A stretch of DNA of 64,000 bases from Alphaproteobacteria bacterium. Lineage in GTDB: Bacteria > Pseudomonadota > Alphaproteobacteria > Oceanibaculales > Oceanibaculaceae. This document shows positions 17,618 to 27,100 of the stretch, piece by piece; position 1 is the stretch's first letter, and the number at the start of each line of letters is the position of its first letter. The notes beneath the pieces are model-generated. The model was not told where the DNA came from and made no database searches. It worked only from the letters and a program-made list of their open reading frames with translations. Made by a program: the position numbers and the translations under genes. The stretch covers positions 1 through 64,000 of the forward strand of contig JAHJHR010000008.1 of the NCBI GenBank assembly GCA_018823745.1, given 5' to 3'.

Positions 17618-17920
17618 GGAGGAGAAGGCGGTTCACAGTTGCGTGACCTGCCCCAAAAGAGCCTCTGCGGCCTCTTATTTTCGACAAGATTGACTCCGAT
17701 ATTATGACTGTAGGCGCCACCTAAGCCCCTCCGGTGCCTACACAGGCCGCGACGGAATCCCCTTCCCTAAGCGGTCATGACCCAAAGCCCCCTCGGGCGG
17801 TGCCAAGTCCCCGCTGGCACCGCCCGAACTTTGTCTGGGGCATTCTTTACATTCCCCTCAAGAGCCTGCCGCGACAACCAGCCCACTGGATTGTTGGCGT
17901 TGCCCCGCCTATGAAGAGGC
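17618..17920. other. Intergenic region with two hairpins before ccmA
   Basis: These 303 bases hold no convincing gene. TGTAGGC near 17709 pairs with GCCTACA near 17740 in an imperfect hairpin. A perfect 11-bp stem follows, GGGCGGTGCCA (17795-17805) with TGGCACCGCCC (17815-17825), then GAACTTT, which could be a weak terminator for the LIV operon. TATTAT at about 17699 could be a -10 element, without a clear -35. Confidence 0.5.
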
Positions 17921-18580
17921 ATGAGCGATTTCAGCGCATCGGGCCTCGCCTGCCGCCGTGGCGAAAGGCTGGTCTTCCGGCATCTGGATTTCGCGCTGCC
18001 CGCAGGCGGCGCGCTGGTGCTGCGCGGGCCGAATGGCAGCGGCAAGTCCAGCCTGCTGCGCATCCTGTCCGGCCTGCTGCCGCCCGCTGCTGGGACATTG
18101 TCCTGGGGCGGCACGCCCATTGCCGATGAACCGGAACTGCACCGCGACCGGCTGCATTATGTCGGCCATCTCGACGCCGTAAAGCCGACCCTGACCGTGC
18201 GCGAGAATCTGCGCTTCTGGGCCGGCATGCGCGAGGCGCTGGACGAGCAGGCCGTTACCGACGCGCTGGCCCGTTTCGGCATCTCTGCGCTGGCGAATGC
18301 GCCGGCACGCTTCCTGTCGGCCGGGCAGAAGCGCCGCCTTGCGCTGGCGCGGCTGCTGGCCAGTGGCGCCGATCTCTGGCTGCTGGACGAGCCGACCGTG
18401 GCGCTGGATGCCGCGACCATCGTGCTGCTGGAAGGCATCATCGCCGAATTTCGGGCAGAGGGCGGCCGCCTCGTTGTCTCGACCCATGCCCCGATTGCCC
18501 TGCCGGATGCCCAGCGTCTCGACATGGCGGGTTATGCGCCCGCACAAGGCACTCTCCCGGTGCTGGAGGCGCTGCTGTGA
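17921..18580 (+). CDS. ccmA: Heme exporter ATP-binding protein CcmA
   Basis: A 219-residue ABC ATPase. Walker A GPNGSGKSS is at residues 36-44, the signature LSAGQKRRLALARLL, Walker B LWLLDEPTVAL, and the switch region STHA. LSAGQKRRLALARL with TLTVRENLRFWAG upstream is characteristic of CcmA. With CcmB and CcmC it forms the system I cytochrome c maturation complex that releases holo-CcmE carrying heme in the periplasm. The stop overlaps the GTG of ccmB by 4 bp. Confidence 0.94.
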   Translation: MSDFSASGLACRRGERLVFRHLDFALPAGGALVLRGPNGSGKSSLLRILSGLLPPAAGTLSWGGTPIADEPELHRDRLHYVGHLDAVKPTLTVRENLRFWAGMREALDEQAVTDALARFGISALANAPARFLSAGQKRRLALARLLASGADLWLLDEPTVALDAATIVLLEGIIAEFRAEGGRLVVSTHAPIALPDAQRLDMAGYAPAQGTLPVLEALL

Positions 18581-19242
18581 GCGGCTTTCGCATGCTGGTC
18601 GCCCGCGACCTGAAACTGGCCGGCCGGCAGGGCAGCGATGCGCTTCTGGTGGTCGGATTCTTCGTGCTGGGGGCGGTGCTGTTTCCCTTCGCCGTCGGGC
18701 CGGATGCCGCCGTGCTGGCGCGCATCGCCGGCGGGGTGATCTGGGTCATGGCGCTGCTGGCGGCGATGCTGTCGCTCGACCGGCTGTTTCAGGCCGATTA
18801 CGAGGATGGCACGCTGGAATTGCTGGCCCTCAGCCCGTTGCCGTTGGGCTTTTTGGTCTTGGCGAAATGTCTGGCGCATTGGCTGACCACCGGCCTGCCG
18901 CTGATCATCGCCGCACCGCTGCTGGCAATCTTGCTGAACCTGCCGGCCGATGGCTTTGCCACGCTGGTCTTGGCGATGGCGCTCGGCACCCCTATTTTGA
19001 GCCTGCTGGGTGCTGTTGGCGCGGCTTTGTCGCTGGGCGCGCGGCGTGCCGGCGTGCTGGTGTCGCTGCTGGTGCTGCCGCTGACCGTGCCGGTGCTGAT
19101 CTTCGGCGTCGCGGCTGTGGATGCGGCGGTCGGCGGCTATCCGGCCGGGCCGCATCTGATGCTGCTCGGTGCCCTGTTCCTGGCAGCCCTGCCGCTCTGC
19201 CCCTGGGCGACTGCGGCGGCGCTGCGTCATGCGGTAGAATAG
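18577..19242 (+). CDS. ccmB: Heme exporter membrane protein CcmB
   Basis: A 221-residue membrane protein with six hydrophobic segments. Family motifs include LARDLKLAGRQGSDAL near the start, LDRLFQADYEDGTLELL near residues 66-82, and KCLAHWLTTGLPLI. GTG 18577 overlaps the ccmA stop, indicating coupled translation. It is the membrane partner of CcmA. Length matches the family closely. Confidence 0.94.
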   Translation: MSGFRMLVARDLKLAGRQGSDALLVVGFFVLGAVLFPFAVGPDAAVLARIAGGVIWVMALLAAMLSLDRLFQADYEDGTLELLALSPLPLGFLVLAKCLAHWLTTGLPLIIAAPLLAILLNLPADGFATLVLAMALGTPILSLLGAVGAALSLGARRAGVLVSLLVLPLTVPVLIFGVAAVDAAVGGYPAGPHLMLLGALFLAALPLCPWATAAALRHAVE

Positions 19243-19246
19243 AGAC

Positions 19247-19975
19247 ATGTCCAGCCTGCACCGCTTCGCCAATCCCGCCCGTTTCTCCCGGCTCAGCCGT
19301 GCCGTCCTGCCCTGGACGGCGGCGGGCACGACCCTGCTCATGGCTGTCGGCCTGTATCTCGGGCTGGTGGTCTCCCCGGCCGATTACCAGCAGGGCGAGA
19401 CGGTGCGCATCATGTATGTGCATGTCCCGGCCGCCTGGATGGCGATGGGCTGTTACACCAGCCTGGCGCTGGCCAGTGCCGCCGCGCTGATCTGGAAGCA
19501 CCCGCTGGCCGATCTCGCGGCGCAGGAGACGGCCCCCATCGGCGCGTGTTTCACCGCCATCGCCCTGGCCACCGGGGCCTTGTGGGGCCAGCCCATGTGG
19601 GGCACCTGGTGGGTCTGGGATGCGCGGCTGACCTCGGTCCTGGTGCTGCTGTTTCTCTATCTCGGCTATATCGCGCTGGTGAACGCCTTTGACGATCCGC
19701 AGCGCGGCGCCAGAGCCGGCGCCATCCTCGCGCTGGTTGGCTGGGTGAATGTGCCGATCATCAAATTCTCGGTCGACTGGTGGAACACGCTGCACCAGCC
19801 GGCCAGCATCAGCCGGCTCGACGCGCCGGCGATTCATCCGTCCATGCTGACGCCGCTGCTGCTGATGGCGCTGGCCTTCCTGCTGCTGTTCATCACGCTG
19901 CTGCTGATGCGTATCCGCAGCCGCCTGATCGACCGCCGCATCCAGGTGATGCAGCAGCGCGAGATCGAGGGCTAG
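19247..19975 (+). CDS. ccmC: Heme export/ligation protein CcmC
   Basis: A 242-residue protein with six membrane segments and the heme-handling WWD motif (WGTWWVWDARLTS, near residues 117-129). Two conserved histidines flank it: one in MYVHVPAAW and one in WWNTLHQPAS. CcmC presents heme to CcmE. It starts 4 bp after ccmB. The usual tiny ccmD gene does not follow: the stop at 19975 is nine bases from the end of the convergent chaC gene, so ccmD and ccmEFGHI must lie elsewhere. Confidence 0.94.
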   Translation: MSSLHRFANPARFSRLSRAVLPWTAAGTTLLMAVGLYLGLVVSPADYQQGETVRIMYVHVPAAWMAMGCYTSLALASAAALIWKHPLADLAAQETAPIGACFTAIALATGALWGQPMWGTWWVWDARLTSVLVLLFLYLGYIALVNAFDDPQRGARAGAILALVGWVNVPIIKFSVDWWNTLHQPASISRLDAPAIHPSMLTPLLLMALAFLLLFITLLLMRIRSRLIDRRIQVMQQREIEG

Positions 19976-19983
19976 GGCCAGGC

Positions 19984-20655
19984 TCAGAAATGGTCCGGGT
20001 CGGCTGTCGGCAAAATGAGGGCCGGCATGGCCAGCGCCCCGGTCGCTATCTGCTCGACCAGCCGGTCCAGCGCCAGCAGCGAGCGGTCGGCAACACCCAG
20101 ATCGCGCAGCTGCCCAATGGTGTTCAGCAGATAATCCCGGTTGCGGCCCCGCCCGCCAATTCCCAGGGCGACCAGCGCCGCGACCTGTTCCCGGCTCAGC
20201 CTGCCGGCATATTCCGTGTGCCGGCGGTTCACGATGAAGGCCAGCGCCTCGACCGGCCCGCTTTGGGTGCGAAACCGGCGCGGCACCGGGTGATAGACCC
20301 CGGTGCCCATCTCGCGGTCCCAGAGATAGGCGGAGATTTCTTCCAGATCACTCTCGGCGATCCGGTAGACGATGCCCCGGCAGGCGCCGCCCTTGTCCAG
20401 CCCCAGCACCAGCCCCGGCTGTTCCGGCGTGCCGCGATAGCGATAGGAATAGACGCAGAACCGGCGGTGATAGCCATGCAGCAAGGCAGGCCGCGCCTCC
20501 AGCACCGGAAAGCCCGGATCCCACATCAGCGAGCCATAGGCAAAGACCCAGGCCTCGCCTTGGCCGGCTGGCCGGTAATCGAACAGCCGCCGGGCGCGGC
20601 CCTCGGGGTCGCGTGAACGGAAAATCGGGGGAAGGGAGGCTGTATCGTCAGGCAT
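19984..20655 (-). CDS. chaC: ChaC-family gamma-glutamylcyclotransferase
   Basis: A 223-residue enzyme of the ChaC family, which cleaves glutathione to 5-oxoproline and Cys-Gly. The substrate loop VFAYGSLMWDPGFP is near residues 32-45, and the catalytic Glu lies in DLEEISAYLWDRE. The region SYRYRGTPEQPGLVLGLDKG is also diagnostic. It runs convergently toward ccmC, with nine bases between the genes. Nothing suggests a link to cytochrome maturation beyond redox metabolism. Confidence 0.9.
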   Translation of the reverse strand: MPDDTASLPPIFRSRDPEGRARRLFDYRPAGQGEAWVFAYGSLMWDPGFPVLEARPALLHGYHRRFCVYSYRYRGTPEQPGLVLGLDKGGACRGIVYRIAESDLEEISAYLWDREMGTGVYHPVPRRFRTQSGPVEALAFIVNRRHTEYAGRLSREQVAALVALGIGGRGRNRDYLLNTIGQLRDLGVADRSLLALDRLVEQIATGALAMPALILPTADPDHF

Positions 20656-20733
20656 GATACCGTCTTATATGAAATGGAACCGCCGGCGGGTCCAGCCTGT
20701 TACCTGTCGCCATACCGTCGCCCCAGGAGCATC

Positions 20734-21735
20734 ATGCGTCGTCTTGTCATCGGGTTTTTCGCCCTGTTGCTGGTCCTTACCGGGGCCTATAGCGCCTATT
20801 GGTACATCATGGCCGACCGACTGCGTGACGGCATTGCCGGCTGGGCCGCCACGGCGGCTGCGCAGGGAATGGAGGCTGGCTGGACAGGCTTCACCCTTTC
20901 AGGATTCCCCTTCGCGTTTCGCGCCCGTTTCGAGGCCCCGTCGATCCAGGCCGAGGGCGCGGCGACGCCCTGGTCCTGGCGCAGCAGCACGTTGCTGCTG
21001 GAGGCCCGGCCCTGGAATCTGCGGCATATCCGTTTTGAGGCACCCGAGGCCCAGACCCTGCATTTCGGCTTACTGACGGACCGCACGCGGTTCGATATCG
21101 TCGGCTCCTCCGGTGTGATCGGCCTCGATTCGCGCTATCAGGCCGCCAGCATTGATGCTGATCTCGGCGCCCTGACCGCCAGTGATTCCGGGAAGGCTGT
21201 CCTGGCCAGCGCTGCCGGGCTGGATATCGGCCTTGCCCGGAACGACGCGGCGCTGGATATCCGGCTCTCCGCCCGGGATGTTGAGCCCCGGATGGCGATG
21301 GATTTGCCGGTACAGGGCGCAGCGCAGATCGACCTTACTGCCTCCCTTCTGGGGCCGCTGCCGCAGCAAAGCGGCGAGGCAGCACTGGCGGCCTGGCGCG
21401 ATGCCGGCGGCACTCTGGAAATCCGCCATGTGCTGCTGGACTGGCAGCCAATCCGGCTGGAAGGCGATGGCACGCTGGCGCTGGATAGGGCGTTGCAGCC
21501 TATAGGCGCCTTCTCGGCCGAGATTGAAGGCCATGACAAGCTGCTCGACGGCATGGCGCAGATGGGGCTGGTCCGGCCGGACGATGCCCGCATGGGGCAG
21601 GTCGCCCTCGGGCTGCTGACCCGGGAGGGCCGGCAGGGGCGGCCGGTGCTGAAGGCCCCGGTCAGCCTGCAGGATGGCTTCGTCTTTCTGGGTCCGCTAC
21701 GCCTCGCCCGGATGCCCCGGATCGTCTGGCGCTAG
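20734..21735 (+). CDS. DUF2125 family protein, membrane-anchored
   Basis: A 333-residue protein with one N-terminal membrane anchor or signal (LVIGFFALLLVLTGAYSAYW, about residues 4-23) and a large periplasmic part. The motif GWTGFTLSGFPFAFRARFEA near residues 50-70 is the DUF2125 hallmark, a family largely confined to Alphaproteobacteria and without assigned function. ATG 20734 follows AGGAG by five bases; the longer frame from 20674 lacks this. It runs convergently to mutY with six bases between the genes. The beta-rich, AsmA-like pattern suggests an envelope role, but this is a guess. Confidence 0.82.
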   Translation: MRRLVIGFFALLLVLTGAYSAYWYIMADRLRDGIAGWAATAAAQGMEAGWTGFTLSGFPFAFRARFEAPSIQAEGAATPWSWRSSTLLLEARPWNLRHIRFEAPEAQTLHFGLLTDRTRFDIVGSSGVIGLDSRYQAASIDADLGALTASDSGKAVLASAAGLDIGLARNDAALDIRLSARDVEPRMAMDLPVQGAAQIDLTASLLGPLPQQSGEAALAAWRDAGGTLEIRHVLLDWQPIRLEGDGTLALDRALQPIGAFSAEIEGHDKLLDGMAQMGLVRPDDARMGQVALGLLTREGRQGRPVLKAPVSLQDGFVFLGPLRLARMPRIVWR

Positions 21736-21741
21736 ACAGCG

Positions 21742-22812
21742 CTATTTGCCCGCCTGGGCAAGCGCGTGGCGGACAATCTTCTTCATCACGGTCGGCAAAG
21801 CATGCTCGCCCAGCCGGTCGAGCGGCACCCAGATTCCGTCCGGCACCGGGTGGGCGGCGGCCGAGGCGGCGGCGATTGTCAGTTCCAGATGGAAATGCGT
21901 GAAGGTGTGGCGCACCAGCCCCGGCAGCACCCGCCAGTCAGCACTGACCGGTGCGCTGTCGGTGACGCTGCCGATATCCTGCGTCTCGCCTATCCAGGGG
22001 GAGGAGGGGATTTCCATCATCCCGCCCAGCAACCCGCTTTCGATGCGCCGGCGCAGCAGCACCTCGCCTTGCGGTGTGACGGCCCAGAAGGCGATGCCAT
22101 GGCGGGTCGGCTTCACGGCTTTCGGTGTCTTGCGCGGCAGATCCTCGGCGATGCCCAGGCGGCGGGCCTGGCAGGGATCGACCCAGGGGCAGGCCATGCA
22201 TTTCGGTCGGCGCGGCACGCAGATCGTCGCCCCCAGATCCATCACCGCCTGGGCATAATCGCCGGGGCGCTGCGCCGGGGGCGCGCGGGCGGCCAGATCG
22301 CGCAGCAGCGGCTTGGCCTGCGGCAGCGGCGTCTCGACGGCATGCAGCCGGGCGAAGACCCGCTCGAAATTGCCATCGACCGGGGTGGCCGGTCGGTCAA
22401 AGGCGATGGCGGCAATGGCGGCGGCGGTATAGGTGCCGATACCGGGCAGGGCCAGCAATGCCTCCTCGCTGTCGGGGAAGACGCCGCCATGGCGCTCCAC
22501 AACGGCCTGCGCGCCCTTGTGGAGGTTGCGCGCCCGGGCGTAGTAGCCCAGCCCCTGCCAGGCATGCAGCACCTGGTCGAGATCGGCGGCGGCCAGATCA
22601 CTGACGCGGGGCCAGAGATCGAGGAACTGGCGGAAATACGGGCCGACCGTCGCCACCGTGGTCTGCTGCAGCATGATCTCGCTGAGCCAGACATGATAGG
22701 GATCGGCGCGCTGCCCCGGGGCGGCTCGCCAGGGCAGGCGGCGGCGATGCCGGTCATACCAGGCGAGCAGCAAATCGCTCAAAGGGTGACTGTCCGGGGA
22801 GGTCGCGCGCAT
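21742..22812 (-). CDS. mutY: A/G-specific adenine DNA glycosylase MutY
   Basis: A 356-residue base-excision enzyme removing adenine mispaired with 8-oxoguanine. The catalytic Glu is in SEIMLQQTT (near residue 45), the helix-hairpin-helix is LPGIGTYTAAAIAAIAF, and the catalytic Asp is in PVDGNFERV. The iron-sulfur cysteines follow C-X6-C-X2-C-X5-C (CVPRRPKCMACPWVDPC). The C-terminal MutT-like recognition domain is present (FWAVTPQGEVLLRRR, ESGLLGGMMEIP). It is transcribed divergently from the DUF721 gene. Confidence 0.95.
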   Translation of the reverse strand: MRATSPDSHPLSDLLLAWYDRHRRRLPWRAAPGQRADPYHVWLSEIMLQQTTVATVGPYFRQFLDLWPRVSDLAAADLDQVLHAWQGLGYYARARNLHKGAQAVVERHGGVFPDSEEALLALPGIGTYTAAAIAAIAFDRPATPVDGNFERVFARLHAVETPLPQAKPLLRDLAARAPPAQRPGDYAQAVMDLGATICVPRRPKCMACPWVDPCQARRLGIAEDLPRKTPKAVKPTRHGIAFWAVTPQGEVLLRRRIESGLLGGMMEIPSSPWIGETQDIGSVTDSAPVSADWRVLPGLVRHTFTHFHLELTIAAASAAAHPVPDGIWVPLDRLGEHALPTVMKKIVRHALAQAGK

Positions 22813-22877
22813 TCGGATGGCCGGGATCGGGGAACGGGTTGTAGACTATAGGGGCGTGAATCCCATATGCCAGTGTC

Positions 22878-23384
22878 ATGACCGAGCAGAAACCCGCCGA
22901 CCCTTCCTTCGTGCGCTATCGCCGCCTCTCCGCCGTGGCGGCGCCGACGCGGCTGATCGCCCGCAAGCTGCTGGGCGGCAAGGCGGCGGCCGAGGCGTCG
23001 GTGATGCTCGACTGGCCGGCCATTGTCGGGCAGGAGATCGCTTCCTATTGCCTGCCCCGCAAGCTGGCGCGCGGGCGCGGCGTGAATGCCGGGGCGGCGA
23101 CACTGCATCTGACCGTGGACAGTGCCTTTGCGTTGGAGGTGCAATACATCACCCCGCAGATCATCGAGCGGGTGAACACCTATCTGGGCTATCGCGGTGT
23201 CGAGCGGCTGTTGCTGCACCAGGCCGCGCTGCCCTTGCCGGAACCGTCGAAGCTGCCGCCACTGCGCCCGCTGACCGCCGATGAACGGCAGACATTGGAA
23301 ATACAGACAGCCCCGATTGCCGATGACAGCCTGCGCGCAGCCCTGCAACGCCTGGGGGCGGCGCTGCGCGGTTCCGCAAAATAG
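22878..23384 (+). CDS. DUF721 (DciA-like) protein
   Basis: A 168-residue protein with the DUF721 domain, including DWPAIVGQEIASYCLPRKL near residues 38-56 and LHLTVDSAFALEVQYITPQI. DUF721 includes DciA, which helps load the replicative helicase DnaB in bacteria lacking DnaC. This alphaproteobacterial form carries extra N- and C-terminal segments and may serve that role; which of the two holds here is not decided by sequence. It lies between divergent mutY and the DsbA-like gene. Confidence 0.8.
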   Translation: MTEQKPADPSFVRYRRLSAVAAPTRLIARKLLGGKAAAEASVMLDWPAIVGQEIASYCLPRKLARGRGVNAGAATLHLTVDSAFALEVQYITPQIIERVNTYLGYRGVERLLLHQAALPLPEPSKLPPLRPLTADERQTLEIQTAPIADDSLRAALQRLGAALRGSAK

Positions 23385-23470
23385 CCATAAAGCTGGACGA
23401 AACAGCAGGCTTGCCGGTACTGCAACCGGACGTTATGTTTCCCTCAACATCTTGTGTTTTGGAGGTCGCT

Positions 23471-24094
23471 TTGAAGCGTATTGCGCAATTTATAGTGGGT
23501 GCGGTTGTCCTGACCTGGGGCTTTGCCGCGTCGGCGCAGCAATCGCTGGACGAGATGCTCAAGGAACGTGTCCTGGGCAACCCGGAGGCGACTGTCGAGA
23601 TCAATGAATATTCCTCGATGACCTGTCCGCATTGCGCGAGTTTCCATCGCGAAACGCTGGGCCAGATCAAGAAGAATTTCATCGACACCGGCAAGGTAAA
23701 GCTGGTGATGCGCGACTTCCCGTTCGACGGGCTGGCGCTGCGCGGCAGCATGCTGGCACGCTGCGCCCCGCCGGAGCGGTATTTCGCCTTTGTCGAGACG
23801 CTGTTCCACAATCAGGATGCCTGGAGCCGGGCCGCCGATCCGCTGGCTGCCCTGTCGCAGATTGCCAAGCTGGGCGGCATGGGCCAGGCGCAGTTCGATG
23901 CCTGCATGGCCAATGAGCCCCTGCTCGACGGCATTCTGCAGTCGCGTCTCGACGCCCAGAACAAGCACAACATCACCTCGACCCCGACCTTCATCATCCG
24001 GGGGCCGAAGGGCGAGGAGAAAATTATCAAGGGCGCGCAGCCCTATGCGGAATTCGAAAAAGTGCTCAAACCGCTGATCGGCAGCGGCTCCTGA
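23471..24094 (+). CDS. DsbA-family periplasmic thiol oxidoreductase
   Basis: A 207-residue protein with a Sec signal peptide (KRIAQFIVGAVVLTWGFAAS, then AQ) and a thioredoxin-fold DsbA domain. The active site is CPHC in SSMTCPHCASFH near residues 51-61, and the cis-proline loop is STPTFII. It would catalyse or repair disulfides in the periplasm. I start it at TTG 23471: GGAGGT ends four bases upstream and the product begins exactly at a normal signal peptide. An upstream ATG at 23411 would add 20 residues before the signal. Confidence 0.9.
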   Translation: MKRIAQFIVGAVVLTWGFAASAQQSLDEMLKERVLGNPEATVEINEYSSMTCPHCASFHRETLGQIKKNFIDTGKVKLVMRDFPFDGLALRGSMLARCAPPERYFAFVETLFHNQDAWSRAADPLAALSQIAKLGGMGQAQFDACMANEPLLDGILQSRLDAQNKHNITSTPTFIIRGPKGEEKIIKGAQPYAEFEKVLKPLIGSGS

Positions 24095-24143
24095 TCGGAG
24101 TCGCTCCGTTCGGCGGCCATCATCGCGGGGAGATGGCAGGTCG

Positions 24144-27100
24144 GTGCAGTTCAGGAAAATCCGGCTAACGGGCTTCAAGTCCTTTGTCGATCCGACCGAA
24201 TTAATCATCGAGCCGGGGCTGACCGGAATCGTCGGGCCGAATGGCTGCGGCAAGTCCAATCTTGTCGAGGCGATCCGCTGGGTGATGGGCGAGACCTCCG
24301 CCAAGCAGATGCGCGGCGGCGAGATGAACGACGTCATCTTCGGCGGCACCTCGAACAAGCCGGCCCGCAACATCGCCGAAGTCGGCGTGATGATGGACAA
24401 TTCGGCACGCCGCGCCCCGGTCGGCTTCAACGATCACCTCGAACTTGAGATCACCCGGCGGATCGAGCGCGACAAGGGCTCGGCCTACCGCGTGAATGGC
24501 AAGGAAGTGCGCGCCCGCGACGTGCAGCTTCTGTTCGCTGATGCCTCGACGGGTGCGCGTTCCCCCGGCCTTGTCAGCCAGGGCCGCATCGGCGCGATCA
24601 TCAATGCCAAGCCGGCCGACCGCCGCATGCTGCTGGAAGAAGCCGCCGGCATCATCGGCCTGCACTCCCGTCGGCATGAGGCGGAGCTGCGGCTGCGCGC
24701 GGCGGAGGGCAATCTCGCCCGGCTGGACGATGTGGTGAAGACCATGGATGCCCAGCTTCAGGGCCTGAAGCGCCAGGGCAAGCAGGCCAGCCGCTACCGC
24801 AATCTTTCCGATCATATCCGCCGGGCCGAGGCGATCCTGCTGCATCTGCGCTGGCAGAAGGCACAGGCCGAGCGCGCCGAGGTCGAAGCCCGGCTGCGCG
24901 AGGCGGAACGCGCCGTCGCCACGCTGACCACCCAGGTCTCCGAGGCGACGACCCTGGCCGGCAAGACACAGGAAGCCCTGCCCGGATTGCGCCAGGCCGA
25001 GGCCGAGGCCGGGGCGGAATTCCAGCATCTGACCATCGCCAAGACCGAACTGGATGCCGAAGAACGCCGCGTGGTTGACGCCAAGGCCCAGGCCGAGCAG
25101 CGGCTGGTGCAACTGGACTCCGATTCGGCGCGCGAGGCGGCACTGGCCAAGGATGCCGGGGCGGCACTCGACCGGCTGGGCAGTGAGGCGGCCGGGCTGG
25201 AAGAGGCCCGCGCCGGCGAGGCCGATGGCCTGGCCGAGGCCCAGAAGCGGCTGGATGCTGCCTTCGCCGATGCCGAGGAGGTGGAGACCGCGCTGAATGC
25301 TCTGTCCCAGGCCATCGCCGGTGACGAGGCGCGCAAGACCCAGCAGGAACGCCAGGTCGCCAATCTGGAGGAGCGCCTGGCGCGGCTTGCCCGGCAGGCC
25401 GGGGAGATCGAGGAACAGCGCCGCCGGCTGATTGCGGACTCCGATATCGAGGGCGAGGCCGCCAGCCTGCGCGACACGCTCACCGCCGCCGAGTCGGCGC
25501 TGGCTGAGGCCCGGAGTGCTGTCGAGCAGGCGGAGGCCGGCGTGGCCTCGACACAGGCGGCGACGGCCGCGCTGCAGGCCGGCATCGCCCGGCAGCAGCA
25601 GGTCGAGCGCGAGGCCCGCACCCTGCGCCAGCAGGCCGAACAGACGGCCGGCACGCTGCGCGCCGAAATCGGCGGGTTGCGCGCAGTACTGACCGAGAAA
25701 GCCGGCGAAAAGGCCCCGGTTCTGGGACAGATCTCCGCCCGGCCCGGCTATGAGGCAGCGCTGGGCGCGGCGCTGGGCGACGATCTGGAAGCCGCACTGG
25801 GAGGCGCTGCCCCGCGGCGCTGGGAGGAATTGCCACCGCTGGAGGGCGCGCCTGCCCTGCCGGACGGGGTGGAGCCGCTGTCAGCCTCCGTCACCGCACC
25901 GCCGGCGCTGGCGCGGCGTCTGGGGCAGATCGGTGTGGTCGAATCAGAGGCACAGGCGCTGGCGCTGCGCCCGGCCCTGAAGATCGGCCAGCGGCTGGTT
26001 GACCGTGCCGGCGGGTTGTGGCGCTGGGACGGGTTCACCGTTGCGGCGGGCGCGCCCAGCGCGGCGGCGGCCCGGCTGCGCCAGAAGAACCGCCTGCTGG
26101 CGCTGGAGGGCGAGCTGGCCACGGCCGAGGCGGAGCAGGCGCGGGTGACCGCCCTGCATGCCGAGGCGGAGAAAGCCGTCCAGGCAGCGCAGGAGCAGGA
26201 ACGTGCCTCCCGCGCCGCCGAGCAGACGGCCCGCCAGGCGGAACAGCGAATGCGCGAGGGCGAGCGCGCCGCTTTTAGCCGGCTGAACCAGGCCCGCGAG
26301 GCTGAAGCCCGGCTGGCCCAGAAGCGCGCGGCGCTGGATTCCCGGCAGGCGGCGCTGGCTGCTTCTGCTGAAAGAGTGCAGGCGGAGCTGGCCGAGGCGA
26401 CTCAGCAGCGCGATGCTGCCCGGCTGGCACTGGCGGAGATTCCCGATCTTGCCGCCCGCAAGGAGGAGGCGAATGCCCTCCGCGCCGCACTGGCCGAAAA
26501 GCGCACGGCGGTCGTCGAATCGCGCAGCCGGCACGACACGTTGAAGCGCGAGGCGGAAACCCGGCGGCAGCGCCTGTCCGGCATCGCCGATGAGCGCCGT
26601 TCCTGGGAAATCCGCGCCCAGGGTGCGGCACAGCGCCTGGCCGAGATCGATGCCCGGCGGCGCGAGGAACAGGCGGCCATTGATGGCCATGCGAAGCGCC
26701 CGGCGGAAATCGCCGTGCTGCGCGAGAAGCTGCTGCGCGGCATTGGCGAGGCCGATATCCGCCGCAAGGAGGCCGGCCGGCAACTGGCAGAGGCCGAATC
26801 CGGTGCATCCGAGGCACAGCGCCTGCTGCGCGGCATTGAGGGCGGGCTGGCCGAGGCACGCGAAGGGCGGGTGCGTGCCGAAGCGGCGGTCGAGCAGGCG
26901 GCCCAGGCGCGTGCCGTGCTGGTGGAGCGGGTCCGCGAGCGGCTCGATTGCCGGCCGGACCAGGCGCTGGCTGCCGCCGCCATCGACCCCGAAGAGGCGC
27001 TGCCGGAGGAATCGGAGGTCGAGCAGCGGCTGGACCGGCTGATGCGCGAGCGCGATGGCATGGGGCCGGTCAATCTGCGTGCCGAGCAGGAGGCCACCGA

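Noticed and set aside
17795..17831. Riboswitch before ccmA
   Set aside because: The two hairpins do not match any riboswitch layout I know, and the perfect stem is better explained as the end of the LIV operon.
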